From a candidate division WWE3 bacterium (GTDB taxonomy: Bacteria; Patescibacteriota; WWE3; 2-01-FULL-39-13): a stretch of DNA of 60,483 bases. The translations under genes and the position numbers were made by a program. Location of the stretch: NCBI GenBank assembly GCA_027002375.1, contig JALWZX010000035.1, positions 1 through 60,483 on the forward strand, read 5' to 3'. Below are positions 1-7,931 of the stretch, piece by piece. The notes beneath the pieces are model-generated. The model was given only the letters and a program-made list of their open reading frames with translations. It had not been told where the DNA came from and did no database searches. The stretch's first letter is position 1. Every line of letters begins with the position of its first letter.

Positions 1-163
1 AAATGTGGGTTTTTGCTAATATAATTATATAACATTGGGTAATCGTTTCCTGTCCTAAACGATGGGGAACGATTTACTCTTTTAATTATATAATATTATT
101 TCGCAACAACTCTATTATATATACCACCGTACGATATATTAGGTGTAAAACTGTTATAGTTAA

Positions 164-189
164 GTGTCGCGCGCTTTAGCGCGCGACAC
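164..189. other. Perfect GC-rich hairpin upstream of the first gene
   Basis: An 11-base arm at 164-174 (GTGTCGCGCGC) is exactly complementary to 179-189, with a TTTA loop. It sits 12 bases upstream of the next start codon, in very AT-rich DNA, so it stands out. No U-tract follows, so a plain intrinsic terminator is unlikely. A leader structure or a stray palindromic repeat unit are both possible. A weaker dyad (ATCGTTT at 42-48 with AAACGAT at 57-63) lies further upstream. I see no gene in 1-201. Confidence 0.6.
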
Positions 190-201
190 ACACGCGAGAC
201 A

Positions 202-1185
202 ATGAAAAATAAACGAAAGAAAAAAATAATGAAAAAACATAAGAAACTATCAAAGTTAACAAACAAAAAGCAAGTTTCCCAAGCACTCAAAAGAAACAGC
301 GCAGGAAATGTGCGTAAAGTAAATACACATACTAATGCTAAAAATTCCAAACCAAATAAAAATCGCAAGCAAAAAAGCATGCAAAAAACGTTGTTCCTAC
401 TAATTGTCATAGTTTTTATTGGTGGAGGCATTATTTTATATTATTCAATTAGAAATGTTCAAACTCAAAACCTCGATCCGACAACAGCTGATTCAATAAA
501 TGAACAGCATAACAAAGATAATCAGATGAATAGAAGTGATAACAGCGTTGACGCTGACAACGATACAGACCAACCTGAAAATGACAACGGCTTATCTCAA
601 ACATACAACAATAAAAGTGCAGACAACATAACCATTCCTCAAAATGCGAATTATATAGATTACTTAGGATTAAATTTAGGTACTATACAAGTTGTATATT
701 TCGATGATAAGGCATTGTTACGAATTCCAAATGCACCAGAGAAAGAATATTTATTAACTATTGATGCAACTGACGCAAAAAAATCAACCAAAAGCAAAAC
801 AGATAAACAGATCACTCGTTATATGGTTATAAAACCACATCAAACAATTACCCTTATTAAAGAAGGTGATAGGGTTTCTGTACTATTTAATGGTGACACT
901 GTATTGAGGGGAATCGATAGTGGAAAGACCAAATTAAATGAATTTGTATCGAAAGCAAATGATTTTATCAAGAATTCAGATTGGTTTAAAAATAATTATC
1001 ATGATCTGATCTTAAAATCTATCAAAATAAATAATTCATGCAAAAATGAATGTTATCTGTTTTCGTATGAATATTTAGTACCAATAGAAAAAAACAATTC
1101 TCAAAGTGTAGAGAAATACAGGGTTATTTTATTTGTTAACGACAAGAAAATAAAAGTTTACAGAAAGCCGAAATTAATAGACTGA
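202..1185 (+). CDS. Hypothetical single-pass membrane protein with basic cytoplasmic head
   Basis: The family is not recognised. The first about 60 residues are extremely Lys/Arg-rich. One membrane helix follows at about residues 63-84 (FLLIVIVFIGGGIILYY), then an Asn/Asp/Gln-rich low-complexity linker (about 90-145) and a compact C-terminal domain (about 145-327) with two close cysteines (CKNEC, about residue 279). This layout implies a positive-inside cytoplasmic head, perhaps touching nucleic acid or the membrane surface, and an extracytoplasmic domain on a flexible stalk. Several in-frame Met codons lie near the start (residues 1 and 10), so the exact N-terminus is uncertain. It is transcribed away from the minus-strand cluster that follows. 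Function unknown. Confidence 0.75.
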   Translation: MKNKRKKKIMKKHKKLSKLTNKKQVSQALKRNSAGNVRKVNTHTNAKNSKPNKNRKQKSMQKTLFLLIVIVFIGGGIILYYSIRNVQTQNLDPTTADSINEQHNKDNQMNRSDNSVDADNDTDQPENDNGLSQTYNNKSADNITIPQNANYIDYLGLNLGTIQVVYFDDKALLRIPNAPEKEYLLTIDATDAKKSTKSKTDKQITRYMVIKPHQTITLIKEGDRVSVLFNGDTVLRGIDSGKTKLNEFVSKANDFIKNSDWFKNNYHDLILKSIKINNSCKNECYLFSYEYLVPIEKNNSQSVEKYRVILFVNDKKIKVYRKPKLID

Positions 1186-1316
1186 GACTTTTAGTGCCGA
1201 ACCCATGGGTTTCTCATCGATAATTATTATATGATTAACTCTATTTACGTTACGTATTAAGGTGCGTGTTTTGAGTTTTGCAATAAAGCAATAGAACCTA
1301 AACTGCCTAACAACAA

Positions 1317-1916
1317 TCACTGCCTTTGATATTTTCCCATGTATTCAGCAGTAGAAACTATGCTGTTTTGCATTTGTTTCTCAATTTCGCCACGTGTAGA
1401 CCCGTCTGGCAAATCCAAGGTTTTATCTAAGGCGTATAACCTGAAAAAATATCTATGAATTCCACCTGGAGGGCATGGACCGTTATACTGTACTTTGCCA
1501 AAGTCGTTCAATCCCTTTTTAGCTTCAGCTGGTACGCTATTTTCATTTATCCGAGTTGTTTCCGGACTTATATTAAATAATATCCAGTGTGTAAATGTTC
1601 CGACTGGTGCATCTGGGTCATCAACAATTAAGACCAAACTATTCGTTTCTTCTGGTACATTTTGAAATATTAGTTCTGGGTTCATATTCTCACCGTCGCA
1701 TGTATATTTAGGTGATATGAGTTCCCCGTAATTAAAATTAGGTGATGATATTGTCAATGCCATAGTTTTCTTATTAGAATTATCTAAACTATTATTTATT
1801 TGTTGGGAATTCACAGTACTATCTGTTGGCATTTTGCTATTTTGATAGTACTTCCAAATTACAAAAAGCACTAAAAGTATACTTAATGTTAAGAAAATTA
1901 ATTGATACAGTTTCAT
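1317..1916 (-). CDS. Membrane-anchored PEBP (YbhB/YbcL, Raf-kinase-inhibitor-like) protein
   Basis: Residues about 50-199 match the bacterial PEBP fold of the YbhB/YbcL family. Diagnostic parts are the early DGEN..P segment, the DDPDAPVGTFTHW core that forms the anion/ligand pocket, and the GPCPPGGIHRYFF stretch near the C-terminus. An N-terminal hydrophobic helix (about 4-24) and a short Ser/Asn-rich linker anchor the domain outside the membrane; most relatives are soluble or carry a cleaved signal. The bacterial family has no settled reaction. A TATAAT box (1924-1929, minus strand) lies 7 bases before the ATG, suggesting a leaderless mRNA. It lies 35 bases after the next minus-strand gene upstream. 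Confidence 0.88.
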   Translation of the reverse strand: MKLYQLIFLTLSILLVLFVIWKYYQNSKMPTDSTVNSQQINNSLDNSNKKTMALTISSPNFNYGELISPKYTCDGENMNPELIFQNVPEETNSLVLIVDDPDAPVGTFTHWILFNISPETTRINENSVPAEAKKGLNDFGKVQYNGPCPPGGIHRYFFRLYALDKTLDLPDGSTRGEIEKQMQNSIVSTAEYMGKYQRQ

Positions 1917-1951
1917 TTAAGATATTATATGTATGCTATTTATACAGTGAT

Positions 1952-2536
1952 CTAGGCAAAGTGAAACAATCGGCTTAAATATGTTGTAATTTTGTCTAAG
2001 TATGTCTCATCTGGAGTGTCTATAATAGAAAGATATTGATTTACAACGTTTCTAATTTTATCTTTTAGTGTCTTATCTGGAAGTATAAGATACAAGCGAC
2101 CAGGAAATTTTTCTACTGTATCGAAGACAAGAAAATCCACGCCATCTCGTTTATAGAAAAAGAAATCTACAAGTTCGCTCCACTCGTATGTTCTTTCAGA
2201 TGCATACTTTACGCCGTTTGTCGTTATCTTGTGTGTAACAGTTCGTGGTGGAATCGATGTAAATACATACACAACAAAGAAGAATAGTCCCATAAATAGT
2301 ATTAACCAAAAGTCCTTAATGATTAAAAACAATAATGAGAAAAATATTAGAATAACTGCTACGCGTCTATAAAAATCTCTGGACTTTTTCTTAAATGGTC
2401 TATCTGGTGCATGCCATTCTATTAGTACCACAGAAGGCTTACGTATAATTGTACCCTTTACAGATTCTGATGATTTATTAGTTTCGGAATTCTGAGCGTT
2501 GTCTTTTGTTGGCAAAAGATATTCTTTTACATTCAT
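1952..2536 (-). CDS. Hypothetical two-helix membrane protein with a C-terminal PH-like domain
   Basis: The N-terminal about 55 residues are polar. Two hydrophobic segments follow closely (about 60-93, with phrases such as VAVILIFFSLLFLIIK and LILFMGLFFFVVYVF). The remaining about 100 residues look like a small beta-rich domain ending in a helix (KDKIRNVVNQYL). That is the arrangement of YcxB-like or bacterial PH-like proteins (two helices then a PH domain), but the match is only by pattern. No catalytic motif is visible. A TACAAT box 9 bases before the ATG (2546-2551) suggests a leaderless transcript. Confidence 0.65.
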   Translation of the reverse strand: MNVKEYLLPTKDNAQNSETNKSSESVKGTIIRKPSVVLIEWHAPDRPFKKKSRDFYRRVAVILIFFSLLFLIIKDFWLILFMGLFFFVVYVFTSIPPRTVTHKITTNGVKYASERTYEWSELVDFFFYKRDGVDFLVFDTVEKFPGRLYLILPDKTLKDKIRNVVNQYLSIIDTPDETYLDKITTYLSRLFHFA

Positions 2537-2634
2537 TGTATTTAGATTGTATCATAATCAATAAATATTGTGCATTTTTAAATTGTCGTTAATTACATTA
2601 GACTAACACAATACATTCATTCATCAGTACATAT

Positions 2635-3201
2635 TTAAATCTGCGATTTATAAAGTTGCGTATGAGCCGCGTCAGAAACAGCTATAATATATGCAAAGCC
2701 TGTAATATCATCGTAGTCAATTATATTTAAAGATGTGTTATGTATAACAAAGTGAGTAAACACATCGGGATCACCATCTGCAAGTATTTTTGTTAATAAA
2801 ACGCGTATCCAATTTCCGTGAGTAAATACAATTACCTCTTGGTTCGGATGCCTTTTACAAACTTTTGTAAATGTTTTATAGACATGTTCTGTTGCTCTAG
2901 AAAAATCTTTTAAAGTTGCATGTTGTGTAATTGTGCCGGGTTGTGGCCAGTTTTCATTACCCACTTCGTTAAAGGCTGAGCTATACACAACTGTGTTATG
3001 ATGGTAGTCATTTACAATTTGACATGTATCAATAGCGCGCTTTACTCTACTGCAATACATTGCATCAAAGGTATTGTCTTTCAACCTTTTTGCTAACTGT
3101 AATGCTTGAATTCTCCCGAAATTGTTGAGCGGGTAATTTTCTAGTTGTATTCCTTGTTCGTCGTAAGCATCACCATGCCTAACAAAATATAATCTAGTCA
3201 T
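2635..3201 (-). CDS. Histidine phosphatase family protein (phosphoglycerate mutase-like)
   Basis: This is a branch-1 histidine phosphatase. The RHG triad is at residues 8-10 (YFVRHGDAYDEQG), where the His becomes phosphorylated. A second catalytic His lies in the FTHGNWIRVLL segment (about residues 127-133), and the SRVKRA segment near residue 52 supplies a phosphate-pocket Arg. At 188 residues it is shorter than cofactor-dependent phosphoglycerate mutase (about 230-250) and lacks its insertions. A general phosphatase (CobC/SixA/GpmB-like) is therefore more likely than a glycolytic mutase. It lies 21 bases downstream of the phosphoglycerate kinase gene on the same strand, so the two may be co-transcribed. 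Confidence 0.88.
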   Translation of the reverse strand: MTRLYFVRHGDAYDEQGIQLENYPLNNFGRIQALQLAKRLKDNTFDAMYCSRVKRAIDTCQIVNDYHHNTVVYSSAFNEVGNENWPQPGTITQHATLKDFSRATEHVYKTFTKVCKRHPNQEVIVFTHGNWIRVLLTKILADGDPDVFTHFVIHNTSLNIIDYDDITGFAYIIAVSDAAHTQLYKSQI

Positions 3202-3222
3202 AATACAATGTTATCATATTTC

Positions 3223-4281
3223 TTAATCATCTTTTATTAAGTATTTCATTACTGGTAATTCTTCTCCGCCTAAAAAATTTAAAGTTGCACCACCAGCCAA
3301 AGAAATAAAATCGAAACCGTTTTCTAATCCTAACTTATAAACAGCATCTGAAGTATCACCACCGCCTACGACCGTATAACCATCTTCAATGTTAGCTATT
3401 GCTTTGCCTATTTCTATTGTTCCTTTTGCACTGTCTAGATTTTCAAAATACCCCATTGGGCCAGCCCAAATGACAGTTCTTGCTTGTTGTAAAATACTCA
3501 CGAAAATTTCAATAGACTCATCACTAATGTCCAAGGTGTCATTTCTTAAAGTTGCGACTTTAACACTTTGTTCATGCTTAAAATTCTCGACAGATGGGTC
3601 TAACGGTAACTTTCCACCAACCAATATTGTATCTGCTTTTCCTAAAAATCTATCTATTATCTTAACCTTATCTTCAGCCTTCACGCCACCTACGACTAAA
3701 ACAAATGGGTGTTGCTTGCTATTTAACGCTTTTTCTAGTGATTCAACTTCTTTTTCAAAATACAACCCGGCGACAGATGGTAACGATCTCAACACACCAG
3801 TAGTAGATGCTTCATCTCTGTGTGCACCAGCAAAATTGTCGAATACAGCAATATCGTAGTACTTTGTTAGATCACTTATAAAATTCTCATCATTTTCTTT
3901 TTCTTCAGCATAAAATCTAGAATTTTCTAACATGATAATTTCCCCATTAGACATTTCTTTTACAGCATTCTCAACAGACACACCAATACAGTCAGAAACA
4001 TGTTTGACTTCCTTACCTAGTAATTTTGTCAATTCTTTTGCATGTGGAATTGTACGCCATTTTTCTACAATCTCACCATTTGGACGTTTGACCCACGTTA
4101 GAATTACTATTTTACAGTTTTGTTCTAATAAATATTTAATCGAAGGAACTGTTGCTCGTATTCTATAATTATCTTTTAGTACAATTCTGCCATCGATTTC
4201 CTTAGTATCAATATCGTAAGGAGCACAATACAAAACTGTTTTATTTTTTATGTTTGTGTCGTGAAGATTTTTAAATTCCAT
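3223..4281 (-). CDS. pgk: Phosphoglycerate kinase, short and divergent in the substrate domain
   Basis: This enzyme moves phosphate between 1,3-bisphosphoglycerate and ADP in glycolysis. Recognisable family blocks are LENSRFYAEE, FDNFAGAHRDEAS, PFVLVVGGVKAEDK, IWAGPMGYFEN, VVGGGDTSDA and SLAGGATLNFLGG; the last four build the nucleotide domain. The N-domain is unusual. The canonical VRVDFNVP loop reads YCAPYDID, and the SHLGRP loop reads TWVKRP, so the Asp, Asn and His that contact 3-phosphoglycerate are missing, while the three Arg in RIRATVPS, SRFY and AHRDE are kept. At 352 residues it is below the usual 390-415. I chose the ATG at 4281; an in-frame ATG at 4308 would add nine residues that do not look like PGK. 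Confidence 0.9.
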   Translation of the reverse strand: MEFKNLHDTNIKNKTVLYCAPYDIDTKEIDGRIVLKDNYRIRATVPSIKYLLEQNCKIVILTWVKRPNGEIVEKWRTIPHAKELTKLLGKEVKHVSDCIGVSVENAVKEMSNGEIIMLENSRFYAEEKENDENFISDLTKYYDIAVFDNFAGAHRDEASTTGVLRSLPSVAGLYFEKEVESLEKALNSKQHPFVLVVGGVKAEDKVKIIDRFLGKADTILVGGKLPLDPSVENFKHEQSVKVATLRNDTLDISDESIEIFVSILQQARTVIWAGPMGYFENLDSAKGTIEIGKAIANIEDGYTVVGGGDTSDAVYKLGLENGFDFISLAGGATLNFLGGEELPVMKYLIKDD

Positions 4282-4465
4282 ATATAAATAATAACACGAA
4301 ATCAACAATATTTTCTAATTTAGCATTGTATTTCGTTGCTTTCATTAGCATAAGTTTCTTTAGATTACAAAACCCATCGGTTGAACTAAAAAATGAAATA
4401 CTACGTTTTTATGTAGTTGAACGGTAAATTATCAATTCAGGGCAATTTATACTATAATTTACTTA

Positions 4466-5077
4466 ATGATAAATGAATCAATATTAAAAAAAGATTTTAC
4501 AGAAATAAAAGATTTCTTTAGTGAAGAAACCAAAAATCACGCACTAATACGATTCTTTCTGCTAATACTATTTGTAATTGCATATTTCTTGTTCGAAACA
4601 TATAAATTAGGGTTAGACAAAGGTTTTCTCGTTTCGCTTCTAACATGGGCGTTCTTTGTGTTATGTACACCGATTGCAGATGCAGGCTTTTTATTAGCAT
4701 TTCCAATAAGATTATTAATGGGAATTCGAATGGTCTATACGCAAATATTTGCATATATACTGGCTGTGATATTGGTAGCATATACGTTTATGTACAGTTC
4801 ACAAATGTTCAGCGAAACAGTGTTGCTAAAATTATTCAAGCAAATATTAACCACACCATATCCATATTGGGCAATACTAATAATCTCGTTTATTGGAACA
4901 ATCTTTTCAATTGTGTTTGGTGATGAATTAATAGATGTCAGTACACACAAAGAAAGAAAAAAGTATCACAAACACAAGAAAAAATACAGGATGATAGCAA
5001 CTATTTTTATGGTTGTAATGACAATCACACTGTATTACTTTTTAATAAATCAAATAGGTGTGCAATTATTCATTTAA
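4466..5077 (+). CDS. Hypothetical polytopic membrane protein
   Basis: This is a 203-residue protein with about five hydrophobic helices (about residues 26-44, 52-70, 72-105, 128-150, 170-198) and a basic KERKKYHKHKKKY loop before the last helix. The segment PIADAGFLLAFPIRLLMGIRM looks conserved in character (Pro, Asp and Arg inside the membrane region) but I do not recognise the family. A TATAAT box (4453-4458) lies 7 bases before the ATG, so the mRNA is probably leaderless. Its last 12 bases overlap the end of the convergent gene on the other strand. No function is proposed. Confidence 0.72.
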   Translation: MINESILKKDFTEIKDFFSEETKNHALIRFFLLILFVIAYFLFETYKLGLDKGFLVSLLTWAFFVLCTPIADAGFLLAFPIRLLMGIRMVYTQIFAYILAVILVAYTFMYSSQMFSETVLLKLFKQILTTPYPYWAILIISFIGTIFSIVFGDELIDVSTHKERKKYHKHKKKYRMIATIFMVVMTITLYYFLINQIGVQLFI

Positions 5078-5545
5078 AGAGATTTCGCTCTTAAGCTTTA
5101 CCGAATCGAACCCGGATCCATAATCACCGTATTTAATGCCGAATTGAAAATTCCAAGGATCTAAGGTTATATGCTTTCCATCTTTAAGTTTAATAACCAA
5201 ATATTGATGTGGAAAAACATACCACGTATTAGTTAATTTAAGCTGAATATCATCATCAGCAAACATACCACTCTTAACAGCCATGACACGTAGCAAATAA
5301 TTCATGGTTGTACAATGAAGATAACCTTTTGTATTTAAAATTTTAGCTATATCGGTTTCAAATAATCTGCTGAAATTTAAAAACAAAGACATTTTGTTTC
5401 CACCCCATCTCTTAACAATAAAGAAAAACGATTTTTTCAAAAATTCATTTTGATTTGCACCTTCTGAGAAATTTCTTATTGTTTTTTCGAATTGCACGGG
5501 TATATTGTCTGGTATTCTACTTTTTTTTAACAAGTTTGGAATCAT
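5066..5545 (-). CDS. Transglutaminase-like (Cys-His-Asp) protein
   Basis: This is a 159-residue soluble protein. A possible papain/transglutaminase-type triad is visible in the right order: Cys in GYLHCTTMNYLLR (about residue 92), His in YVFPHQYLVIKL (about residue 128) and Asp in HITLDPWNFQFG (about residue 143). The spacing is typical of small bacterial transglutaminase-like cysteine hydrolases. This is pattern recognition only. The N-terminal half is a basic helical region with no recognised motif. It converges on the membrane protein gene at 4466-5077 with a 12-base overlap. A TAGAAT box lies just before the start on the minus strand. Confidence 0.6.
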   Translation of the reverse strand: MIPNLLKKSRIPDNIPVQFEKTIRNFSEGANQNEFLKKSFFFIVKRWGGNKMSLFLNFSRLFETDIAKILNTKGYLHCTTMNYLLRVMAVKSGMFADDDIQLKLTNTWYVFPHQYLVIKLKDGKHITLDPWNFQFGIKYGDYGSGFDSVKLKSEISLNE

Positions 5546-5588
5546 AATGATTATTCTACACTGTATTTACATAGGTATAAAACTATTT

Positions 5589-6221
5589 TTAGGGGTTGTT
5601 TGAATTATTTTTACTATAAAAACTTTTAATTTCTTGTGTATAGATATCTAACGGTTTAATATTCATAGCAGATCTTCTTTTATCAACGTTTCTTTTGTCC
5701 TTAATCGGTAGTGGTTCCATATCATCGTTATCTAAAAACCTAAATTGAGTTCCATATAATTGTTTCTTACCAAGAGTTACTAAAAGCTTATCTTCTAAAA
5801 ACGCTATATGCTGTATATCAATTTCTTTAGGGTTTTCCTTTTTTAATAGTTCTAAACATCGTTCTTGAAATTCAACATCATGAGTTGAATGTTGCGCAAT
5901 AAGCCATGCGGAGCGCTCCCCTTCAACACCAACTTTAGAAATGTTTGGCCAGCCTATGTCGTCAATTATCGCTCTTAGCGATTCTGTATTTGCTTTTAAT
6001 TGTTTCTTTATGAGGGAATTTAATCTCTTATCATCTCTTTTATTATCGCCGAACTTAAAACCACGCACTTTTAGTGCGGGGATGAAGTTAGCCAATATGG
6101 TAATTGGCGATAAGAAACCACGGGCTTTAGCCCGTGGAGTTTCATTATTCTTCTGCAATACAAGAAATTGGTCCTTCTTCGCCATTTCAATCAGTTGCTT
6201 AGAAATTTTTGGATATTTCAT
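5589..6221 (-). CDS. DUF6624-like protein with an in-frame repeat insertion
   Basis: Residues about 60-200 match what I know of DUF6624: a helical start, IIDDIGWPNISKVG, AWLIAQHSTHDVEFQ, KKQLYGTQF, and a closing VDKRRSAMNIKPLDIY. The domain's biochemical role is unsettled. Near the N-terminus, the stretch between ETPRAKARGF and VRGFKFGDNK is not part of the domain. It is the translation of a 105-base palindromic repeat (6043-6147) that also occurs at 13.9 and 35.4 kb. The insert equals 35 codons and carries no stop, so the reading frame survives. Whether the protein still folds is unknown; the domain core downstream looks intact. The gene ends 42 bases before the hydrophobic-start gene at 5545 on the same strand. 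Confidence 0.75.
   Translation of the reverse strand: MKYPKISKQLIEMAKKDQFLVLQKNNETPRAKARGFLSPITILANFIPALKVRGFKFGDNKRDDKRLNSLIKKQLKANTESLRAIIDDIGWPNISKVGVEGERSAWLIAQHSTHDVEFQERCLELLKKENPKEIDIQHIAFLEDKLLVTLGKKQLYGTQFRFLDNDDMEPLPIKDKRNVDKRRSAMNIKPLDIYTQEIKSFYSKNNSNNP
6043..6147 (-). repeat. Two-hairpin palindromic repeat, copy A (inside a CDS)
   Basis: Read on the minus strand, the unit starts ATGAAAC and ends GGCGATAA. One hairpin is perfect (CCACGGGC/GCCCGTGG, 6118-6137, loop TTTA). The other, near 6061-6080, is imperfect (CCACGCACT with AGTGCG). The same architecture recurs at 13913-13990 and 35364-35465. No terminal inverted repeats bound the unit as a whole. Paired subterminal hairpins without a transposase recall non-autonomous IS200/IS605 or REP/RAYT-type units, but no Y1 transposase is present here, so the mobiliser is inferred. 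This copy is the best preserved at 105 bases and lies in frame within the DUF6624-like gene. Confidence 0.85.
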
Positions 6222-6251
6222 TTCAATATTATTAAATGCACACTTTAGAAA

Positions 6252-6536
6252 TCATACCCCTCTATAATGCGATTCTAAAACGTCAAAGCAGAATACTGGC
6301 CACGGGTGATTTGCCTTTACATAATCGTAAAGCTCATCAACCTTATCTGATTCTACACGGCATCTTAAAATCACAACATCTGACCCCTCTACTGTTTCTT
6401 CTTTCCAGTATTGAAAGACGTCAGAGTAGACCCTAACAACAACAACTAGATCTTTTTCTAGCAGTTTCTTTGCCATAGTTTCTGCTTGTTTCTTATCTTC
6501 TAAGGGGAATTCCACAATTGATAATATGTTAGCCAT
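6252..6536 (-). CDS. cutA: CutA-like divalent cation tolerance protein
   Basis: This 94-residue protein has CutA layout and length (usually 100-115). It starts with a beta strand (LSIVEFP), then a helix rich in Lys/Ala (KKQAETMAKKLLEKD), strands VVVVRVYSDVFQYW and DVVILRCRV, a second helix KVDELYDYVKANHPW, and the closing strand PVFCFDVLESHY. CutA proteins form trimers resembling PII signalling proteins and are linked to copper or divalent metal tolerance, though their exact role is debated. The usual Cys in the second strand (AACVN) is replaced by VVVVRV. The start is preceded by a long AT-rich region with no clear ribosome binding site. Confidence 0.75.
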   Translation of the reverse strand: MANILSIVEFPLEDKKQAETMAKKLLEKDLVVVVRVYSDVFQYWKEETVEGSDVVILRCRVESDKVDELYDYVKANHPWPVFCFDVLESHYRGV

Positions 6537-6730
6537 AGTAATTAAATTAACTAAATATACTGATTTAAATATAAGTTATCTTTGATTCATTGTCGGTATA
6601 CGTAATTGCTTGCACTGACTTTTACATTATCATTATTAAACTATTAACATAATTTATCAAGTGTAGGTGCATACACTAAATTATAACTATGGTTGTGACC
6701 AAACGTTATTACATACGTTGTAATAAGGTG

Positions 6731-7924
6731 ATGGGCTTTAAGTTTTCGAAAGATAAAAAAACAATAGCAATTTTATTTGGTGGAATTTCAACGGAACATG
6801 AAGTTTCAGTGATTACTGGGTTGCAAGTTTTAAATAATATTAATAGAGATAAATACAACGTAATTCCAATATATGTTTCTAAAAGCGGTGTCTGGCTTAC
6901 TGGTAATCATTTAGCAACTACCGAAACTTACGCGAACTTAGATGAAATTCCCCTTAAAAGTGCCAAAGTGAATTTTGATTTAAATCAACCCAAATACATT
7001 TCAGTTAAATCAGGTTTATTCAATAGAAATATTAAAATCGATACAGCTATTTTGTGTTTTCATGGTGGTAGTGGTGAAAACGGTTCAGTGCAAGGCATGC
7101 TTGAGTTGATGCAAATTCCCTATACAGGTGCTGGTGTTTTAGGGTCATCAATAGGTATAGATAAAGTTTTGATGAAAGAGATTCTCATACAAAATGATAT
7201 CTTTGTAGTTAAGCATTTATATTTTTATGATTATAAGTGGAATTCAAATCAGCAAGAGGTAATAAGAGAATGTGAAGCAGAATTACAATATCCAATGTTC
7301 GTTAAACCTGCGTCTTCTGGTTCGAGTATCGGAATTACAAAGGTTAAAAACGCAAAAGAACTAGTAAATGCAATTAATGTAGCTTTTCAGTTTGATGAGA
7401 AAATTATAATTGAGCAGGGTATTGAGGGTTATAAAGAAATAAACATATCTGTTTTTGAAGATGCCAACGGCAATTTAAAGGTTTCAGAAATTGAAGAAGT
7501 TTTTTCTTCTAACGAATTTCTAAATTATGATGACAAATACAAATCTAGTGGTACCAAATCTCAGGGAATGGCATCAACGAAAAGAGAGATTCCAGCACAG
7601 ATTTCCCCTAAAACAAAAAGCTTAATAGAAGACATAGGCAGAAAAACATTTAAAATCTTAAACGCAAACGGATTAGCTCGAATCGACTTTTTGGTAAATG
7701 AGAAATTAAATAAATATTATGTAATAGAAATAAATACAATCCCAGGAAGTCTAAGCTTTTATTTATGGAAGCCTAAAGGAGTATCGTTTACAAGTTTAAT
7801 CGATAAAATGGTTGAATCGGCAATTGCGAGATATGACAAACAATCCAAAAAGGTTAGTAGGTTTAACAGTAATATTTTGCAAAATTTTGATGCATCGCTA
7901 AAAGCGCCAAAAGTTGGTGGGTGA
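6731..7924 (+). CDS. ddl: D-alanine--D-alanine ligase
   Basis: This enzyme joins two D-alanines using ATP for the peptidoglycan stem peptide. The N-terminal domain starts with IAILFGGISTEHEVSV, the family signature with its catalytic Glu/Ser pair. Then come CFHGGSGENGSVQGMLELM and PYTGAGVLGSSIGIDKVLMK. The ATP-grasp part shows MFVKPASSGSSIGITKV, IIEQGIEGYKEINISVFE and the metal-binding ARIDFLV...YVIEINTIPGS. At 397 residues it is somewhat longer than E. coli DdlB (306), with an extended middle region and a C-terminal tail. An upstream ATG at 6689 is in frame, but its 14 extra residues do not resemble the family and a TATAAC box overlaps it, so I prefer 6731. It faces murF tail to tail. Confidence 0.93.
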   Translation: MGFKFSKDKKTIAILFGGISTEHEVSVITGLQVLNNINRDKYNVIPIYVSKSGVWLTGNHLATTETYANLDEIPLKSAKVNFDLNQPKYISVKSGLFNRNIKIDTAILCFHGGSGENGSVQGMLELMQIPYTGAGVLGSSIGIDKVLMKEILIQNDIFVVKHLYFYDYKWNSNQQEVIRECEAELQYPMFVKPASSGSSIGITKVKNAKELVNAINVAFQFDEKIIIEQGIEGYKEINISVFEDANGNLKVSEIEEVFSSNEFLNYDDKYKSSGTKSQGMASTKREIPAQISPKTKSLIEDIGRKTFKILNANGLARIDFLVNEKLNKYYVIEINTIPGSLSFYLWKPKGVSFTSLIDKMVESAIARYDKQSKKVSRFNSNILQNFDASLKAPKVGG

Positions 7925-7931
7925 TATGCTT

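Noticed and set aside
164..189. Membership of the GCGC-TTTA-GCGC hairpin in the two-hairpin repeat family
   Set aside because: Only the loop type is alike; the conserved ends ATGAAAC and GGCGATAA are missing.
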